A stretch of 64,000 nt of DNA from Hyperoplus lanceolatus (Eukaryota > Chordata > Actinopteri > Uranoscopiformes > Ammodytidae), in assembly GCA_026929865.2 (NCBI GenBank), contig CM049410.1:22099501-22163500 (forward strand), written 5' to 3'. Both the position numbers and the translations under genes were made by a program. Of the stretch, positions 1 through 56,224 are shown in pieces (the first letter of the stretch is position 1; each line of letters begins with the position of its first letter). The notes beneath the pieces are model-generated. The model had not been told where the DNA came from, searched no databases, and worked only from the letters and a program-made list of their open reading frames with translations.

Positions 1-978
1 AGGCATCACCCTGCTCTGGTTCCCAGGCTGGAAGGGGAAGAGGGCAGGCCTCAGCTTGACTCGTCCCAGTCACTGTGAGGAGAACCAGAAAAACCGGACA
101 GAAATCACCGTTACCTGTCACTTTCATCCCCCAATTTACCGACTTGACACACCCCCCTTTTGCACAAGTCTGGACAGACAAAAAAGTGAGGGACTGAGAG
201 TTAAAAAAATTTCACATAGACACCATCAGTGAAGGTTAGTTGTCTTGTCTTGTGTGCATTATGTGTGTGGTTTTTTGTGACACACAACTTGCTATTATTT
301 ATCTGTGTGAATAATCTTTGATAACTGTGGATTCTCCCAGGCCTGTGAGCCAGAGTATAATCTGCAGACACACACACAGACTATTAACTACTCGGTTTCA
401 CATGTAATTCCAACCTTTTTTTTACACACTCTTGCACTCACCCACATACGGAAACATACAACCCACTTGTACAAACTCTTTCCAGCAGTCACACACAGAA
501 CCACCAAAAGTCTCAAAATGGCTGTCATAATGTACAAACAAGTCAACCATTCAGCCTTATCATTCACAACAGATTTCAGAATCACAGGTCCACTCTGCAC
601 TCAAAACACACAGGCGAAATGTACTGGCTGCATTTTGTACCACTCCCTCTTTCCTTTATTCTTTCTCTCTCTGTATTCTGGCAAGGTCCACTTTTTCAAA
701 TTAAACACAGATCTCCCATAGATGCTGGGCTGACAGCTCCAGCTACGTGCCAACACTACTAAATGTCTTGAGGTCAGACGGTCTTGGAACACTAGATTAT
801 CCCCACTGACTCTCTTGAGCCAGACAAGTATTTCAGTTGGCTCTGACTGTATATGCTTTTTGTGTCACCTGGATCCATCTATTGGCCAGTCACTGAAAGA
901 TAGACACAGCAGTCATAGTGAGAGGCTGGTGAGGTTTGCGACAGAGTTGCAAACATCACAGAAATATTGAAGTATACT

Positions 979-979
<1 letters not shown>

Positions 980-1022
<43 letters not shown>
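980..1022. repeat. (AC)n microsatellite
   Basis: Uninterrupted CA dinucleotide array of about 43 bp. Confidence 0.95.
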
Positions 1023-1023
<1 letters not shown>

Positions 1024-1392
1024 CGCTGTCAAGACATACATGTACACACACGTGCACACAGACTTAACCTAAGTGTATACAAGCCTTAGAAGTGTGTGTG
1101 TGCAGACAACACAATGTAGGTGGGTGCATGCAGCGACAACACGGCATAATTGAAGTGACGAAAGCAAGGCTGTCTGGACTTGATCGGTGTGTGTACTTGT
1201 TTATGTGTCCATGAGTCATTCTATTGTCTAAAAGGTCTGGCGCTGCGTGAGTAACCAAAGTAAAGTGCTCTTTCACTTCTGCTTTTATAGAGTCAAATGA
1301 CTTCTCATATTGCTCCTTCAATACTTACTCCTGTTATCAAGAAACTGATTCCATGCGCAACCTGTTGCTATTTGTCTATTTACCTAACTATA

Positions 1393-1449
1393 CCTCTCTC
1401 TCACTTGCTCTCTCTCTCTCTCTCACTCTCTCTCTCTCTCTCTCTCTCA
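1393..1449. repeat. (CT)n microsatellite, interrupted
   Basis: Pyrimidine CT array with CA/TG interruptions, about 57 bp. Confidence 0.9.
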
Positions 1450-4383
1450 CTGTGAGTATATGTGTGTCTTCATGTTTGTTCCACTACATGTGCATGTGTC
1501 ATTACAATCAGGAACATATGAATTGAGTGCAGATACACACGTTGAGAGAGCAGAACAATAGTCTGACGCTAACCGCAAAGAGTGTTCATTTCGGTGCTCG
1601 CACAACACAAAACAGAGAATTCTGGAGAACAAGCCACAGCAGCGCTCTGGTCCCTGTGTCATTAGACTGGTCACCGTGGTGAGTGTGGTGGAGGGTTTTA
1701 CGGCAGGGAATTGGGTACAGAGAGAACAGGCCCTTGTATGGTGAAATCATGCAGACCCCTTCATTCTTCTGCCCTTACGAAAAATACTATTTTGGGGCAT
1801 TTTTGAACTCTCCCACGCATGCACAACAATTTTGGGGTTAGTTCATTTATTTATCTTTTATGTTTTCCATCTAATGAAGCCCAAGAGAGGGACATGTATA
1901 GTTGTTTTTGGCTTTTTACTCAAGGGGGGGAAACGAAGGAGGAGGAGGGGTGGGAGTTTGTCTGCATGCCTGTGCGAGTGTGTGACTGTAGCCTGAACAA
2001 TCATTGCATTCGGCACTTTTGTACTGAGCCTTATATCCCAAAGCACCAGTGCTATGACTCAACTTTCATATCTGTAGCCTTATTGCTAAAGGTGTGTCTG
2101 TTGCGTGACACAACGAAGCATAACCTTTTCAGTGTAAAGAGTGCATGTTCTAGCTCTGTACTGGTGTAGAAGCTGGATGGATGCAGTTGTGATTTATGGT
2201 TATTAGAAGAGGGAAAGGGGGAATAGGGGTGATGGCGTGGGAAAGAGCCTACAGGGGAAAGAAACTTCTCTCACACAACCCCACTGTATATAGAGGGCCA
2301 AGAGTGGGCTGATAACTTGAGTTTATGTTGAGATTTTTTTTTCTTTTCTTCGAATGTGGGTGTGACACGAAAAAAGCTATGAACACATGAGGTGTAGAAT
2401 GGAGGGGAGAAAGGCACACGAACAGTACACACTCAAAGCAGCAAAAGCTCTTCTATTTGTGTCATTAATAGCTGTGACTTGTCTGCTTACGGCTAAAGGG
2501 ACTTCGTGGAAATGGAAATGCTTCTCAGCTCCACATTCTGGAGACGATGCTGGGCTTTGTTTCACCGCTACTGTTGTGGTGAGCGGCTATAAAGAGGACT
2601 CTATATTAGTCTTTCCTAAACAAAGTCATATGACTCCTCTAGCCATATTTGTTTGCTGTCCTCGGTTATTTAGGTGATTATGTGCAGTTTCAACAAGTTC
2701 TCCTCCGGCATTTTCTCCCCCTCTAGTGAGCTGCTTGTAGATGTTAATGTCTTAAAAGATGAAAAGGGTCACCAAGGGCCAATTAGAACGTGAGTTACGG
2801 GACCATGACAGACTTTATTAAATATTTCTGTTTGACTAAGACCCTCATAGAGTCGTGTGTTTGTTAAACAGTCAGCCAGATGAGACGAGTGGGCTTTCAG
2901 CAGTAATGGTGTGTGACGGGCCACTATTGGGCTGGTGACAGTTTATGCTGTATACAGCCACAAGCTCTGACAAAGGCATTTCAAGTGGGGACAAGGCAAA
3001 TATAAATGTCCAGCAAAAAGTTCTCATTTTCTCACCCTGGAGTTGACGATAGCATGCAGTGTATGAGTTCTCTCAGTTATAATATGGTTGGTGATATGGT
3101 TTTCATTTAAATGAATACACCATTTAAGGTCATGTACTGTTTAAAAGCACTAGAACCAGACAGCGGGAAAACATCATCTGACATCATTTCAAATAACATG
3201 GAGTTAGATGAATGATACCTGTTTTCAATAATAATTATAGTGGAAAAAATAACGTACATCCTTTATTTATGTTTTATATTGCACAATTGTGGCTCTTAAT
3301 AGCCTACTCTTAAAAAAATGAGGTAGATAAAAAGTACAACATTTCTGGCAGTGAAGAGGATTAGCAGTAAACGGAAGCTTTAAATAGAACTACTCAAGTG
3401 AAGTACAACAAGTATCTCAAATTTGTTTCAAGTTTCAAGTTCAAGTAGATGAGTAGATACCATCACTACAAATAGTTGTATGGTCCTATCTAAATCTGTT
3501 AGACTACCAGGTCTGGTTGTTGACCATTGAGTCTTCCTCCGCCTCCTCCACTCTTAGGTCTGCTAAGGATACGTTTTCTGCCTCATGGCCATCTTGCATG
3601 AATGCTCGCATTGTACACACTTCCACAAACCCTGATGTGGGCCTATACTTCATGGTACACAAGATAAGCCTGCGGTTGTAGTGTAGTCTTTATGATGTCA
3701 ACCTTATCAGTGAGACCCTCATGAATGGGCCCGCATAGTTTTGCTGAAAATGCAACAATAACACACACACCTATCACACTCCATTCCCTCTCGCTTTCTC
3801 TCTCGCTGCTGGGATGAGTGTGAAGGATAAACTGTCAGACTATCTCACAGAGATCAAGTTCCCCACTGCTGCACCATTGAGCCTACAAAAAAAACTCCTT
3901 GTGCAAGATAAAGCTTGTACTAGAAGATACATCTGGGCAAGAAAATATCTGTAGAAAGTTAATTTTTCACTGTAAGATTAATTGGTTGTGCAATGACAGC
4001 CACACATTGCTGACTGTTTATTTAAGCTCTGTATATCGCAAGCCGCATACATACAAACTCTAGTGTTCTTGTGTGTCTCCTGCTGTGCCACTCTGTTGCC
4101 CAAGTTTTTAACCACCCTGAAAACACTGACAGGAAGTGATTTCACTTAGTGTATTACTCCACACATCCTCAGGGGAAGACACCCCTGACCCCTCTGTGTG
4201 GTCAGCCAGAAAGTCTCCTCCACTGCTCTCCTTTTTCCTTCTATTTCCTCATCCCTCCCTCTGTCAACTTTGTCTTTTCACTGGAAGCTCCGACTCTGTA
4301 TGCATCCCACAGAACAACACTTTTGTCAGAGTTTTGACTGTTACTTAAAGAAGTACCTGTTAATGGGAAATGTGACCCATTCT

Positions 4384-4648
4384 GGTAACACTTTACAAGA
4401 AGGGTACATTAATTAATTTGTTAGTTAATGCTTAGTTAATGCTATTAACGTCAACAGTTAGTCAATACTTGGTTATGCATCATTAACTAATGCTATGTTA
4501 AGATTGAACTAATAGTTAGTTAATGCTTAATTTATGCTGATTAAGCATCAACTAAGCAGTTATTAGCGGTATGTTAATGCTTAGTTAATGTTTGTTAAGC
4601 TTTAAATAAGCAGTAGGTTAATGTACCCTTGTTGCAAAGTGTTTCCCC
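4384..4648. mobile_element. Miniature inverted-repeat transposable element (about 265 bp)
   Basis: The left end (GGTAACACTTTACAAGAAGG, then GTACATTAA) is matched in inverse orientation by the right end (TTAATGTACCCTTGTTGCAA, then AGTGTTTCCCC), giving imperfect terminal inverted repeats of about 30 bp. A short direct ATTCTG repeat flanks both ends and is a candidate target-site duplication. The interior is made of repeated TTAGTTAATGC-like units and has no reading frame, so it is non-autonomous. The superfamily is not assigned. Confidence 0.7.
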
Positions 4649-4786
4649 AATTCTGCTGGGGAATTGAATTTTCCCAGTGTTTAGCGGGACCCCCATTAGG
4701 ACTGTAGGCGCGCATGTGTGGGAGGAGGAAACGAGAGACAGCTTATGGTTGCAATTTGAAGATGCTTTTTTTAGTTGCTCTTAAAT

Positions 4787-5079
4787 GTGGGAAGTCAAAG
4801 TCATTGAGCCCGGGGCGTCTGTGGGAAGGCAAGCTTGAGATCTGGGAGAGAGAGAGAGAGAGAGTGAGAGAGGTTTAGATCTCCTGGTGGAATTCTCTCA
4901 CTTTCAACTAAAGGGGAGAGGGGGTGGTGGGGCCATATAGGTTTGTTGAAAGTGAGGAATGCTTATTTACTCTAGATTGATTCAGTCTGTCACAGTATGG
5001 GGAGTGAGGCACACAAAGTTAATCTGCAGGAAACGGAACATACAGCCCACACCGCATGCCGCTCTCTCTAATGTGGGAA
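4787..5079 (+). promoter_or_regulatory. Candidate cluster of three RBPJ/CSL-type sites
   Basis: GTGGGAA, the core of the CSL/RBPJ consensus, occurs at 4787-4793, 4821-4827 and 5073-5079, all in the same orientation. RBPJ is the DNA-binding partner of Notch intracellular domains. The cluster lies about 20 kb upstream of the notch3 start codon. A 7-mer recurs by chance, so this is only a candidate. Confidence 0.2.
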
Positions 5080-5207
5080 CCCCGGACCACATGACGCTGT
5101 AAATGCTGGATGAAGGCCTAGAAAACAGAACCACAGATTATAGTTTAACCAGAGGGTAAAAAGTCAAAAAACCTAGCGCAATTTGGTGTGATCTCGCTGG
5201 GTCTTTC

Positions 5208-9506
<4,299 letters not shown>

Positions 9507-9923
9507 CTACAGACTGAAGTGTCTGAGAGATCTGCTCACTCCAAGACTAGAACCACTCAGACCACACACACAGGGCTGCTTCAACCTCCACAAAGAAGGG
9601 GGGACACGTTTACTAGGCATATGCTCTCTATAAAATGACTTATTCAAGTCACTCCGTTTGCATCTATGTATATGTATTGGTTTAAAAAAAAAGTCTTAAG
9701 ACATATTTCTTCTCCCTCTCTTTTTTCAGCCCATGGTCTAATTTTTTTTTTCTTTTTCATCTTACTCAGCTCCCCTCTCCAACCCCTGCCTTTCTTTCTT
9801 TCTCTCTGTCCCGATACTCTCCGAGAACAATGTCCTTGCTCCTGCACTGTTTTCCCATGGTGCCGGCACTGGAATGTGTGCCTGTTAAAGGTGATATATA
9901 TTTGTTATCAGGCAGAGAGAGTC

Positions 9924-9929
<6 letters not shown>

Positions 9930-9975
<46 letters not shown>
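9930..9975. repeat. (GA)n microsatellite
   Basis: GA array of about 46 bp. The poly Arg-Glu open frames over it are repeat-driven. Confidence 0.95.
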
Positions 9976-20020
<10,045 letters not shown>

Positions 20021-20395
20021 GACAGAGAATAGGTGGGAGGAAAAAAGAAGAAAGCAATTATGGTGAAAGAGAATACAGAATGTAAGAAAACAGACAGACC
20101 TCCAGTAGGAACCAGGCTTTTTACGTGTGCATGATGACAGAATAATGAATATGGGAATGGGGGAAGCATGATGTAAGCAGGCAACATGTCTGTATATAAA
20201 GCACACAGAGCTATAGAGAAATGTTTAAAATATATTACATTAGGAGAAAAGGATGCTGTCAAGGGATTGCCAAGTTTTTTTTCGCTTGGACACAACTTTC
20301 ACAATACTATTAAAAGCATTATGTCCAAATACTTTTTCACTTCAATTCATCTGTAGGCTACTTCTTAAAATGTTATGGATAGAAAAGTACATAGG

Positions 20396-20762
20396 TAGCC
20401 TGGTGCTACCAGACCATCGTACTTCATTTCATTTGTACAGAAGGTCTGGCAGTGCTTTAATTGGCAAACGTTCACTCATGGAGGCGGGTGTCTGTTAAAG
20501 TTTAAAACTATTGGATCTGCCCAGTGCCACTCTGGATTAGCCAACCAATCGCATAACGTTTGGTCGTCACGTGTGTCATGAGCCGGCAACTGAAACTGGA
20601 GCGCGACTTCGACGTCATCGTTCTCAGCCACTCGCTCTGTTCGCTGATTGGACCGGCTGTCGAATCTCCAGCAAAACTGGGAAATGGGCTGTACACCCAG
20701 ACTGACTACTGAAAGGAAAATAAAATTTGGCCAGAAGTAGGCGGGCGGGCGGAGCCAGGCTA
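20396..20762. mobile_element. Non-autonomous DNA transposon with 9-bp target duplication
   Basis: The 367-bp body begins TAGCCTGG and ends CCAGGCTA, a short perfect terminal inverted repeat. It is flanked on both sides by the identical 9-mer GTACATAGG (20387-20395 and 20763-20771), a clear target-site duplication. The interior is GC-richer than its surroundings and has no transposase frame. A duplication of 8-9 bp is typical of hAT-, Merlin- or Mutator-like elements; I cannot choose between them. Confidence 0.8.
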
Positions 20763-20771
20763 GTACATAGG

Positions 20772-22390
<1,619 letters not shown>

Positions 22391-24780
22391 GACAGAGAGA
22401 AAAGGAGAGAGAGAGAGGGAGAGAGAGGGTGAAAGTTAAAATATCAAAACGAGACATTGATGTAACATGATTAAGAATTTATTGAATAGACTATATTTAA
22501 AAACTAAGGTATGAAAGTATATCCCACAAGGAAGTGAGAGGTTGCCATATACTGCTGTTGTTCACACAGGATTTAGTTCACTGTTCTCTTTTCATTTGTG
22601 AAAGAATCAAGGAAAGGTCATATTTCCAGAGGGAAGGGCTGGAGCTATAGCCACTTTCCACTAATGAGATCATAGGGAAAGCAGACAAACTGGAATTTTT
22701 TCTTTATTTTTCTGGAGTCAAGCAGAGGAGATTGTAATCCTCTCAAACAAAAACACTTTGGCTTGTCAAATGAAGAAAAAAGTCTTACTGGTCGTTCGAC
22801 GGCCCTCTATCAAAGTTGGCTGAACCAAGTTTTATTACGCACACGTTTTGCTTGGCTGATAAAGTTGACATCATTAAAAATAGATTAAAAAAACAACATA
22901 CAAAAAAATGTAGGCAAAAGAAAATGATTCTATGGCAGTTTGAATGATTACTTTTATGTCCCTCTTTAAAGAAACAGAAAGATATAATCCTGAATGTGTC
23001 TGACTAGGTCATTTAATAATACATTCCTCTCTGAGCACTTTGTTGCAATAAGATGTTGATGGATAACTCGCCCTGTGATATTGCTGTTGTGAAAACATTG
23101 TTAGACATAAATAAGCTAGCAGCTGTTTTTTTCATGGACTGATAAAGGCCTTCAGATATTCAAGAGGAATGAGGCATGAGGCATGTGTAGACGTTTGAGT
23201 GTGTAGATAGCAACATACTGTAAATACAAGTGTCTGTGTCCTTGAGAGCACACTGAGAAATCTCTGACTGGGACCTTGTCCAACTGGAAGCCAGTCAAAA
23301 TACTGTCAACACATGTCAAGAGTGAGCTGGGAGGATGTCTACCACATCCCCGCAGGGTGAAAGACATACTATCTCACACTAAGATGAAAACACACCAACA
23401 TAGCTCATTACAACTGCTTGTCATAAACATAAACTCTATTACACTTTTTTCCTGCTATCCAGTTTTCGCTTGTAGCTAGGGAACCCTCAGAAACCCATGC
23501 TTGCCCAACATATCATCATCACTTGTTTACATGCCAGTTTACAGAGCCTGAGCTAATTATAAACTGAAAAAAAAAAAATCAGCACACACACATAACGCAC
23601 AGGTAGCAGATAGTGGCCAAATATTCACTGATTTTCACAAAAAGGGATTTTTGACAACAAGCTTTCTGCAGAATTGCTGACTCCTCCTTTGAGATGACGT
23701 TCTGGGAGACTTTAAAAGAGGATTTTCAATCCCTTGCAGTAATATCCAAGTGCTAATGAAGAATACAGGGACTATGTAAACATGTTACTGTGCACAAAAC
23801 AGCTTAATTCATCCAATGAAAACTTCTGCACTGGCCAACTTTCATCACACGGTACGGGTGCCAAATTAAGCAGGTGTCTTGTGAGGGCCTAACAAGCTCT
23901 TTTCACTGACCCCTATAGATGACGTCACATGCACTAACGAACTTCACTCCAAGCCAGCCTGCTACATTGATGGCCCTACCCCATGCCTGTAATTTATTCA
24001 AGGCCCGGACCAGGAAGACTAGTGTGATGGAGAGGGGAGGGAGAGAGAGACTGTGGCATAGGGGGGCAGTGTGCTTGAATATTAGTAGGCTGCCCTCCCC
24101 TGCAGAGAGAAACTGTGTCATAATGCCGGACTCCTTTTATGATTCAAATCAAGCCTATTGTCTCTGTAAGCGACCGGCTCCGCTCTGTGTGCCGCAAGAA
24201 CAACCAAGGCACTATGAGCAGCAGCCTGCAGTAAAGAAATGAGTCCAGGGCCATAAGAGAGGAGGTGCAGCCTGACAGAGCATGGACTGACTGACTGCTC
24301 AGGGGACAACAGAAATGTCTGCAGTCTCTGCCATCATGTAAACACAATTCAATCTCTTATCGGCAATTCATCCACTGTAAACATACGAACAAACAAGTAA
24401 ATCTTGCTTTGCACAGGGTTGGACACATTCCAGTGGACTGCCATTATACAGAAGCCGCTCCTTCATATTATGCACAATTTAGGAGTCCCATTTTTGCTTG
24501 TTTTGATTGTTCATAAATTCAAAGCTGTTGTAAATATATAAACATTTGATAAGAAGCAATTACCTTTGTGTCAATGCGTTCAGTTGTGCTGACATCTTTA
24601 TATTTGAAACTCGTTTAGCTCATACCAGTTGCAGTTTAATTCGTTTTCAACAATATTTTGAATCACAGAAAAAAATCATATTTTAATTATGTTAGGGACA
24701 AACAATTTCAATTCTGCCATCCTCAAATGCAGTTAGAACTTTTATCAATACATTTGCCAAAAATCCCCAATTTTTTTTTT
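22391..24780. other. Proximal upstream DNA of notch3, nothing identified
   Basis: No protein-coding signal. This 2.4 kb immediately precedes the notch3 leader and is a plausible place for promoter-proximal elements, but I recognise no specific site with confidence. Confidence 0.5.
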
Positions 24781-24785
24781 GTGTG

Positions 24786-24828
<43 letters not shown>
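24781..24828. repeat. (GT)n microsatellite near notch3 promoter
   Basis: GT array of about 48 bp, roughly 360 bp before the notch3 start codon. Confidence 0.95.
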
Positions 24829-24833
<5 letters not shown>

Positions 24834-25076
24834 TTGAGGTAGTGCAGTGGTGTGTCCAATGTTAGGAAGCTCTCATCTTGTCTGAGGGTGAGCGAGCGAC
24901 AGAGGGAGAGGGAGAGAGAGAGAGAGGAGGCGGAGAGTGGTACCAGAGACGCTGGGACAGATCGGCTAGGGGGAAAGTTTTTCAAAAGTTTCAGGAGGTT
25001 AACCGAGAACCACAGCAGCCGTGGCCGAGCTGCGGAGGATAATACGGGATTGGGACGCTACTCTCCGGCTGACTTT

Positions 25077-25121
25077 ATGAAGAAAATCCCCATCGATTTC
25101 GGAGCCTTTGTTTTCATGTGA
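25077..25121 (+). other. Upstream ORF 1 in notch3 leader (14 codons)
   Basis: ATG at 25077 opens a 14-residue frame (MKKIPIDFGAFVFM) ending at TGA 25119-25121, 64 nt before the notch3 ATG. If it lies within the mRNA, such a uORF commonly lowers main-frame translation. A second in-frame ATG immediately precedes its stop. Confidence 0.4.
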
Positions 25122-25133
25122 ACTAATTAAAGG

Positions 25134-25148
25134 ATGTATTTCTACTAA
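25134..25148 (+). other. Upstream ORF 2 in notch3 leader (4 codons)
   Basis: ATG TAT TTC TAC TAA, ending 37 nt before the notch3 start codon. Confidence 0.35.
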
Positions 25149-25185
25149 ACGCCCGACTTGAAACGCTGGAAATTTTTCCACCGAA

Positions 25186-52935
<27,750 letters not shown>

Positions 52936-53820
52936 AGATCTCATGGCCCCTGCTTAAAAAGGGACCTGGGGTAGAATAATATGTGGACTGGCCTCTTGGG
53001 CCTGTCTGTGTTTATGTGTGTCAGCCGATTTCCAAGATTTTTTATTGGATTTGGATTGACTGTTTTTTATCACGAGGACCGTCTGCTAGTGAAATTTGCA
53101 GAGAGAAAAAAAGTAAAGGGAAACGTGTGTTGTCTGGAATAACAGCAGACAATTTAATGAAGTAATTCTGTCACAGATGGACTTATTTTTTATTATAAAA
53201 AAGTATATGAAGAAAAAACCAAGTCTTTCATTTCAAAGACTTGGGGATGCTCTCCTGGAAACTAACAAACATTTAAAAAAAAGTAGATAAGAGAAAAAAG
53301 TAAAATGTTGAAGGGAATTCATTTATTTTTATTTATTATTTTTATCTTTTCTGAACTGTTTTGTAGGTGTTTTCACAGTCTTTTCTGTCCTAGCTTCTCA
53401 TATGTTATGTCAACCCCTCCTATTTTAAACGGACCGCCTACATTTCTATTTACGCAGTGTGTCAAGTGGTGGTTAAGGAATATAATTCATCAATCAGACC
53501 AGTTGACAGACAGACAGAGGACTCTTTTTTTTTACCTCTTGACTGATATTTATTTAGGCCAACAACAGCTGGTTAGGATGCTAAACTGGTACTAGCAAAC
53601 ATATTAAACACATGTTCATCAGTAGTGATATGTTCTGATTTGATTGAATTGTGGTAATTGATTACTTTCCATAATAGAGTATTATGAATAAGAATGTAGA
53701 TGAGTGTCTCGGAAGCACTTCAAGTGACCAGCCTTGAAGGGCGAGTGTGGGTCAAATACAACATTTAACCACAATTGATATTTATGATGTATTGGTGGCG
53801 TTTTCTTTATGACCTGTCAA

Positions 53821-53826
53821 AATAAA
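53821..53826 (+). terminator. notch3: Proximal notch3 poly(A) signal
   Basis: AATAAA followed by a T-rich run and a TGTGTGATGTT GU-rich element within about 30 nt. Confidence 0.5.
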
Positions 53827-55157
53827 TTTAAGTTTTTTTTTTTTTATGTGTGATGTTCCCATCTCATCTGTTATTTCTCACTGACTCTGTTCTACTGTCA
53901 GCTCTGATACCACCAGTTTTTCCAATTTTGTTTTCATTCACTTTAAGAGACTGTTTCAAACAGAGCATTGTTTTGTCTTCAAAATCAGCGTCTCACTGCC
54001 CTTTTTTTCAGTTAATGTACCATTTTTTCTATACTCATGTATATTTGTGAAAACCATGAATACCTGTTTCTAACATCACGTCGGATGTACTAAGCTATGC
54101 TTATCAGCTGCTATTTTATATCACTCTTCCCTGCAAACATTCCTCCATTTTGCCTGTCTTGATGAGTGTGGATGCTGTTGCTTTTCAGCGGCATCAAACA
54201 CAGTTGAGCCAGATGACACATTGATTAAAAGTTTTGATTTGTTGAGCCTGCATCATGCCCTTCACTGGACCAAATGGAAACATTCCCCCGGACTATCTAT
54301 GACAGTTGTTAAGGTCTTGTGTCTCCTGGTAATGCTGGTGTGGTCAGTGTGAGCATGTGGCCGCTGTGACTGTGACTGCTAATGCCCTGTCACTCCTCAG
54401 GGAGGTGTTTTATGGCATGCAGTGGGACAGTTTCCCTCTGCATCAACAGTAGCTTCCAGTCCATGGGGCCATGGAGTTGGTATTTTAAGATGATTGTTGG
54501 AAGAGACTGAAGGAAAGAACGCTACTATGTAGTGCGACACCCTTTAACTTTTTACAAAATTCTTGGGATGGCACTCCCCCAGTCAACCAACTAAAACATC
54601 TTCTAGTATGTCTGACCAATTCTTTTATTACCTTTAGGACCTGAGTATGAAGGATTCAGATAATCCTCCTTGCCTCAATGTACTGAGAAATTTTTCAGCA
54701 AAAAAGGTCAAATTTTAATTGTAGAATTTTGACAAATAACCTTTGCATATTATTCTCTTGACTTCAGGAACAGAAATGAAGAGGCCACCACGTTCTGCTA
54801 TACGTACTTACTGTGGACACTGCCCCTAGTTGCATCATAGACTGAGCTTTTTTGATTTCCATTGTTCCATTTGTTTTATCCCTTTACAGACTCAGCTTCT
54901 GTCCTGTCAGACCAGGGTAACATGATCAAGTTCACCATACATTCACATTCTACTTGGAAAAACTACTTTTTGTTTGTTTTTTATTTGTTTTTTTTATATA
55001 ACTGGTCTTTCAATTTATGAGGTCACACCAAGTGTTTTGTACATTTCAACCTCCAAACTATTGTTTGTAAATATGTTTGTTCTGGGTAGATCTTTTTTTT
55101 TGTTGCTTGAGAAGTCTTATGTTTCTAAAATGATTTTTATGTACTAAAAAGGACAAA

Positions 55158-55163
55158 AATAAA
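55158..55163 (+). terminator. notch3: Distal notch3 poly(A) signal
   Basis: AATAAA followed by GU-rich sequence (GGCTGTGACTGATGTC, TTGTCTTGCGTTTG) about 30-65 nt downstream. Confidence 0.5.
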
Positions 55164-55513
55164 ATGTACTTCATTTAGCATTATTTGAAGCTAAGGCTGT
55201 GACTGATGTCTCATTTGTCTTGCGTTTGTTAGAACAGTCCTAGATATTTTTCTATAATTATTCTATACTTATTTTAAAAGTAGTTCAAATTCACTTGTAC
55301 ATAAAAACCTTTCCACTGGTTTCTTTCTACAGTCACACATTGTAAAATAAGTTACTTATAATTAAAAAAAATATAGGGAACTGCATTTTTTGTGACCGCA
55401 TGATTGATTGTTCCATATTTCATAAGAGTATGTTCGTTATTTCAACTCCTCATAACCATCACCATTAAAGTAAAACTATAAATGTCATTACTTGGAATTA
55501 ATTATTTAAAAAC

Positions 55514-55519
55514 TTTATT
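55514..55519 (-). terminator. rdh8: Candidate rdh8 poly(A) signal
   Basis: TTTATT on the + strand (AATAAA on -), about 700 bp after the rdh8 stop. If used, the rdh8 3' UTR contains the 55924-56184 miniature element. An alternative AATAAA overlaps the stop codon itself (56224-56229). Confidence 0.35.
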
Positions 55520-55923
55520 GGGTGAACATGCTGCTCTGTTAGTCCATTACAACAGCCCCACAGGGAAATGCATTTTGGAAATCATAGTTTGTGGAAATAT
55601 TGTTACATCATTACAGCACAATTAACCATTACAATTTCTATTATTTTAATTGTCTTGATCCTATTTCCTCTGCTACTTGTATGAGAGCAGAAAAATAGAA
55701 GACTGTTTTTCGTATTGGTGTAATTATAAAGGAGTTTTCTGAATGAAAGTAAAACAAAAAAAAAGCACAGCAAGAAAATTCCATTCCATGAATATTATTT
55801 ACATATTAACAATATACATGAGACTTCAACTTTAAGAATCTAGATTAGACATTGGTTGGACATAAGAATACTTCAAAAACCTGTGACAAGTTGTAGTCGC
55901 CACAACATTCAATCACATTCTCC

Positions 55924-56184
55924 TTAAAGGTGCTCCGAGGAACTTCAGTTTGTGTTACTCCATGCCCCCCCCCCCCCCCCTTTGGACAAAAGTGTTAGTG
56001 TTTTTACTACACCAGCTGTTGTTCCTGGGTGAGATAACCCATGACAAAAGCATTAAGAAAAACTATATATAAACAGCATTATTTGCACTGATGGTCTCGT
56101 TTGCTGTTACATGTCAATCATGATCATCAGAGAAAGAATTAGACTCTTTCAGAAATATTTAAAAGTTCCTCTTAGCGCCATTAA
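55924..56184 (+). mobile_element. Miniature inverted-repeat element, family X copy A
   Basis: Ends TTAAAGGTGCTCCGAGGAAC and (inverse) AGTTCCTCTTAGCGCCATTAA. The interior, with a C homopolymer (about 55,966-55,980) then TTTGGACAAAAG, TTCCTGGGTGAG and TTTGCACTGATGGTCTCGTT, matches the reverse complement of the copy at 60780-61186. No reading frame. Confidence 0.75.
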
Positions 56185-56224
56185 CATATACAGTCTACAG
56201 TATGTAACTTGACGTTGAAATCTT

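Larger units (their letters stand above)
1..4383. other. Upstream non-coding DNA, no gene seen
   Basis: All open frames here are short (under about 120 codons), start at arbitrary ATGs, and show no domain, exon-like conservation or splice-consistent structure. The stretch contains a CA array and a CT array (listed separately) and otherwise unique-looking AT-moderate sequence. I recognise no RNA gene. It could carry distal regulatory DNA for a gene outside the window or for notch3. Confidence 0.6.
24880..25185 (+). promoter_or_regulatory. notch3: Probable notch3 promoter edge and 5' leader
   Basis: Base composition shifts here to a GC- and CpG-richer stretch with a GA tract (about 24,905-24,927), running directly into the notch3 start codon at 25186. 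I see no clear TATA box, and the transcription start cannot be placed from sequence alone. Two short upstream open reading frames lie in the last 110 bp. Confidence 0.5.
52936..55163 (+). other. notch3: Probable notch3 3' UTR
   Basis: AT-rich, no long frames, no repeats recognised. It contains two well-placed poly(A) signals. The proximal one would give an 0.9 kb 3' UTR and the distal one 2.2 kb. Extent is inferred. Confidence 0.6.
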
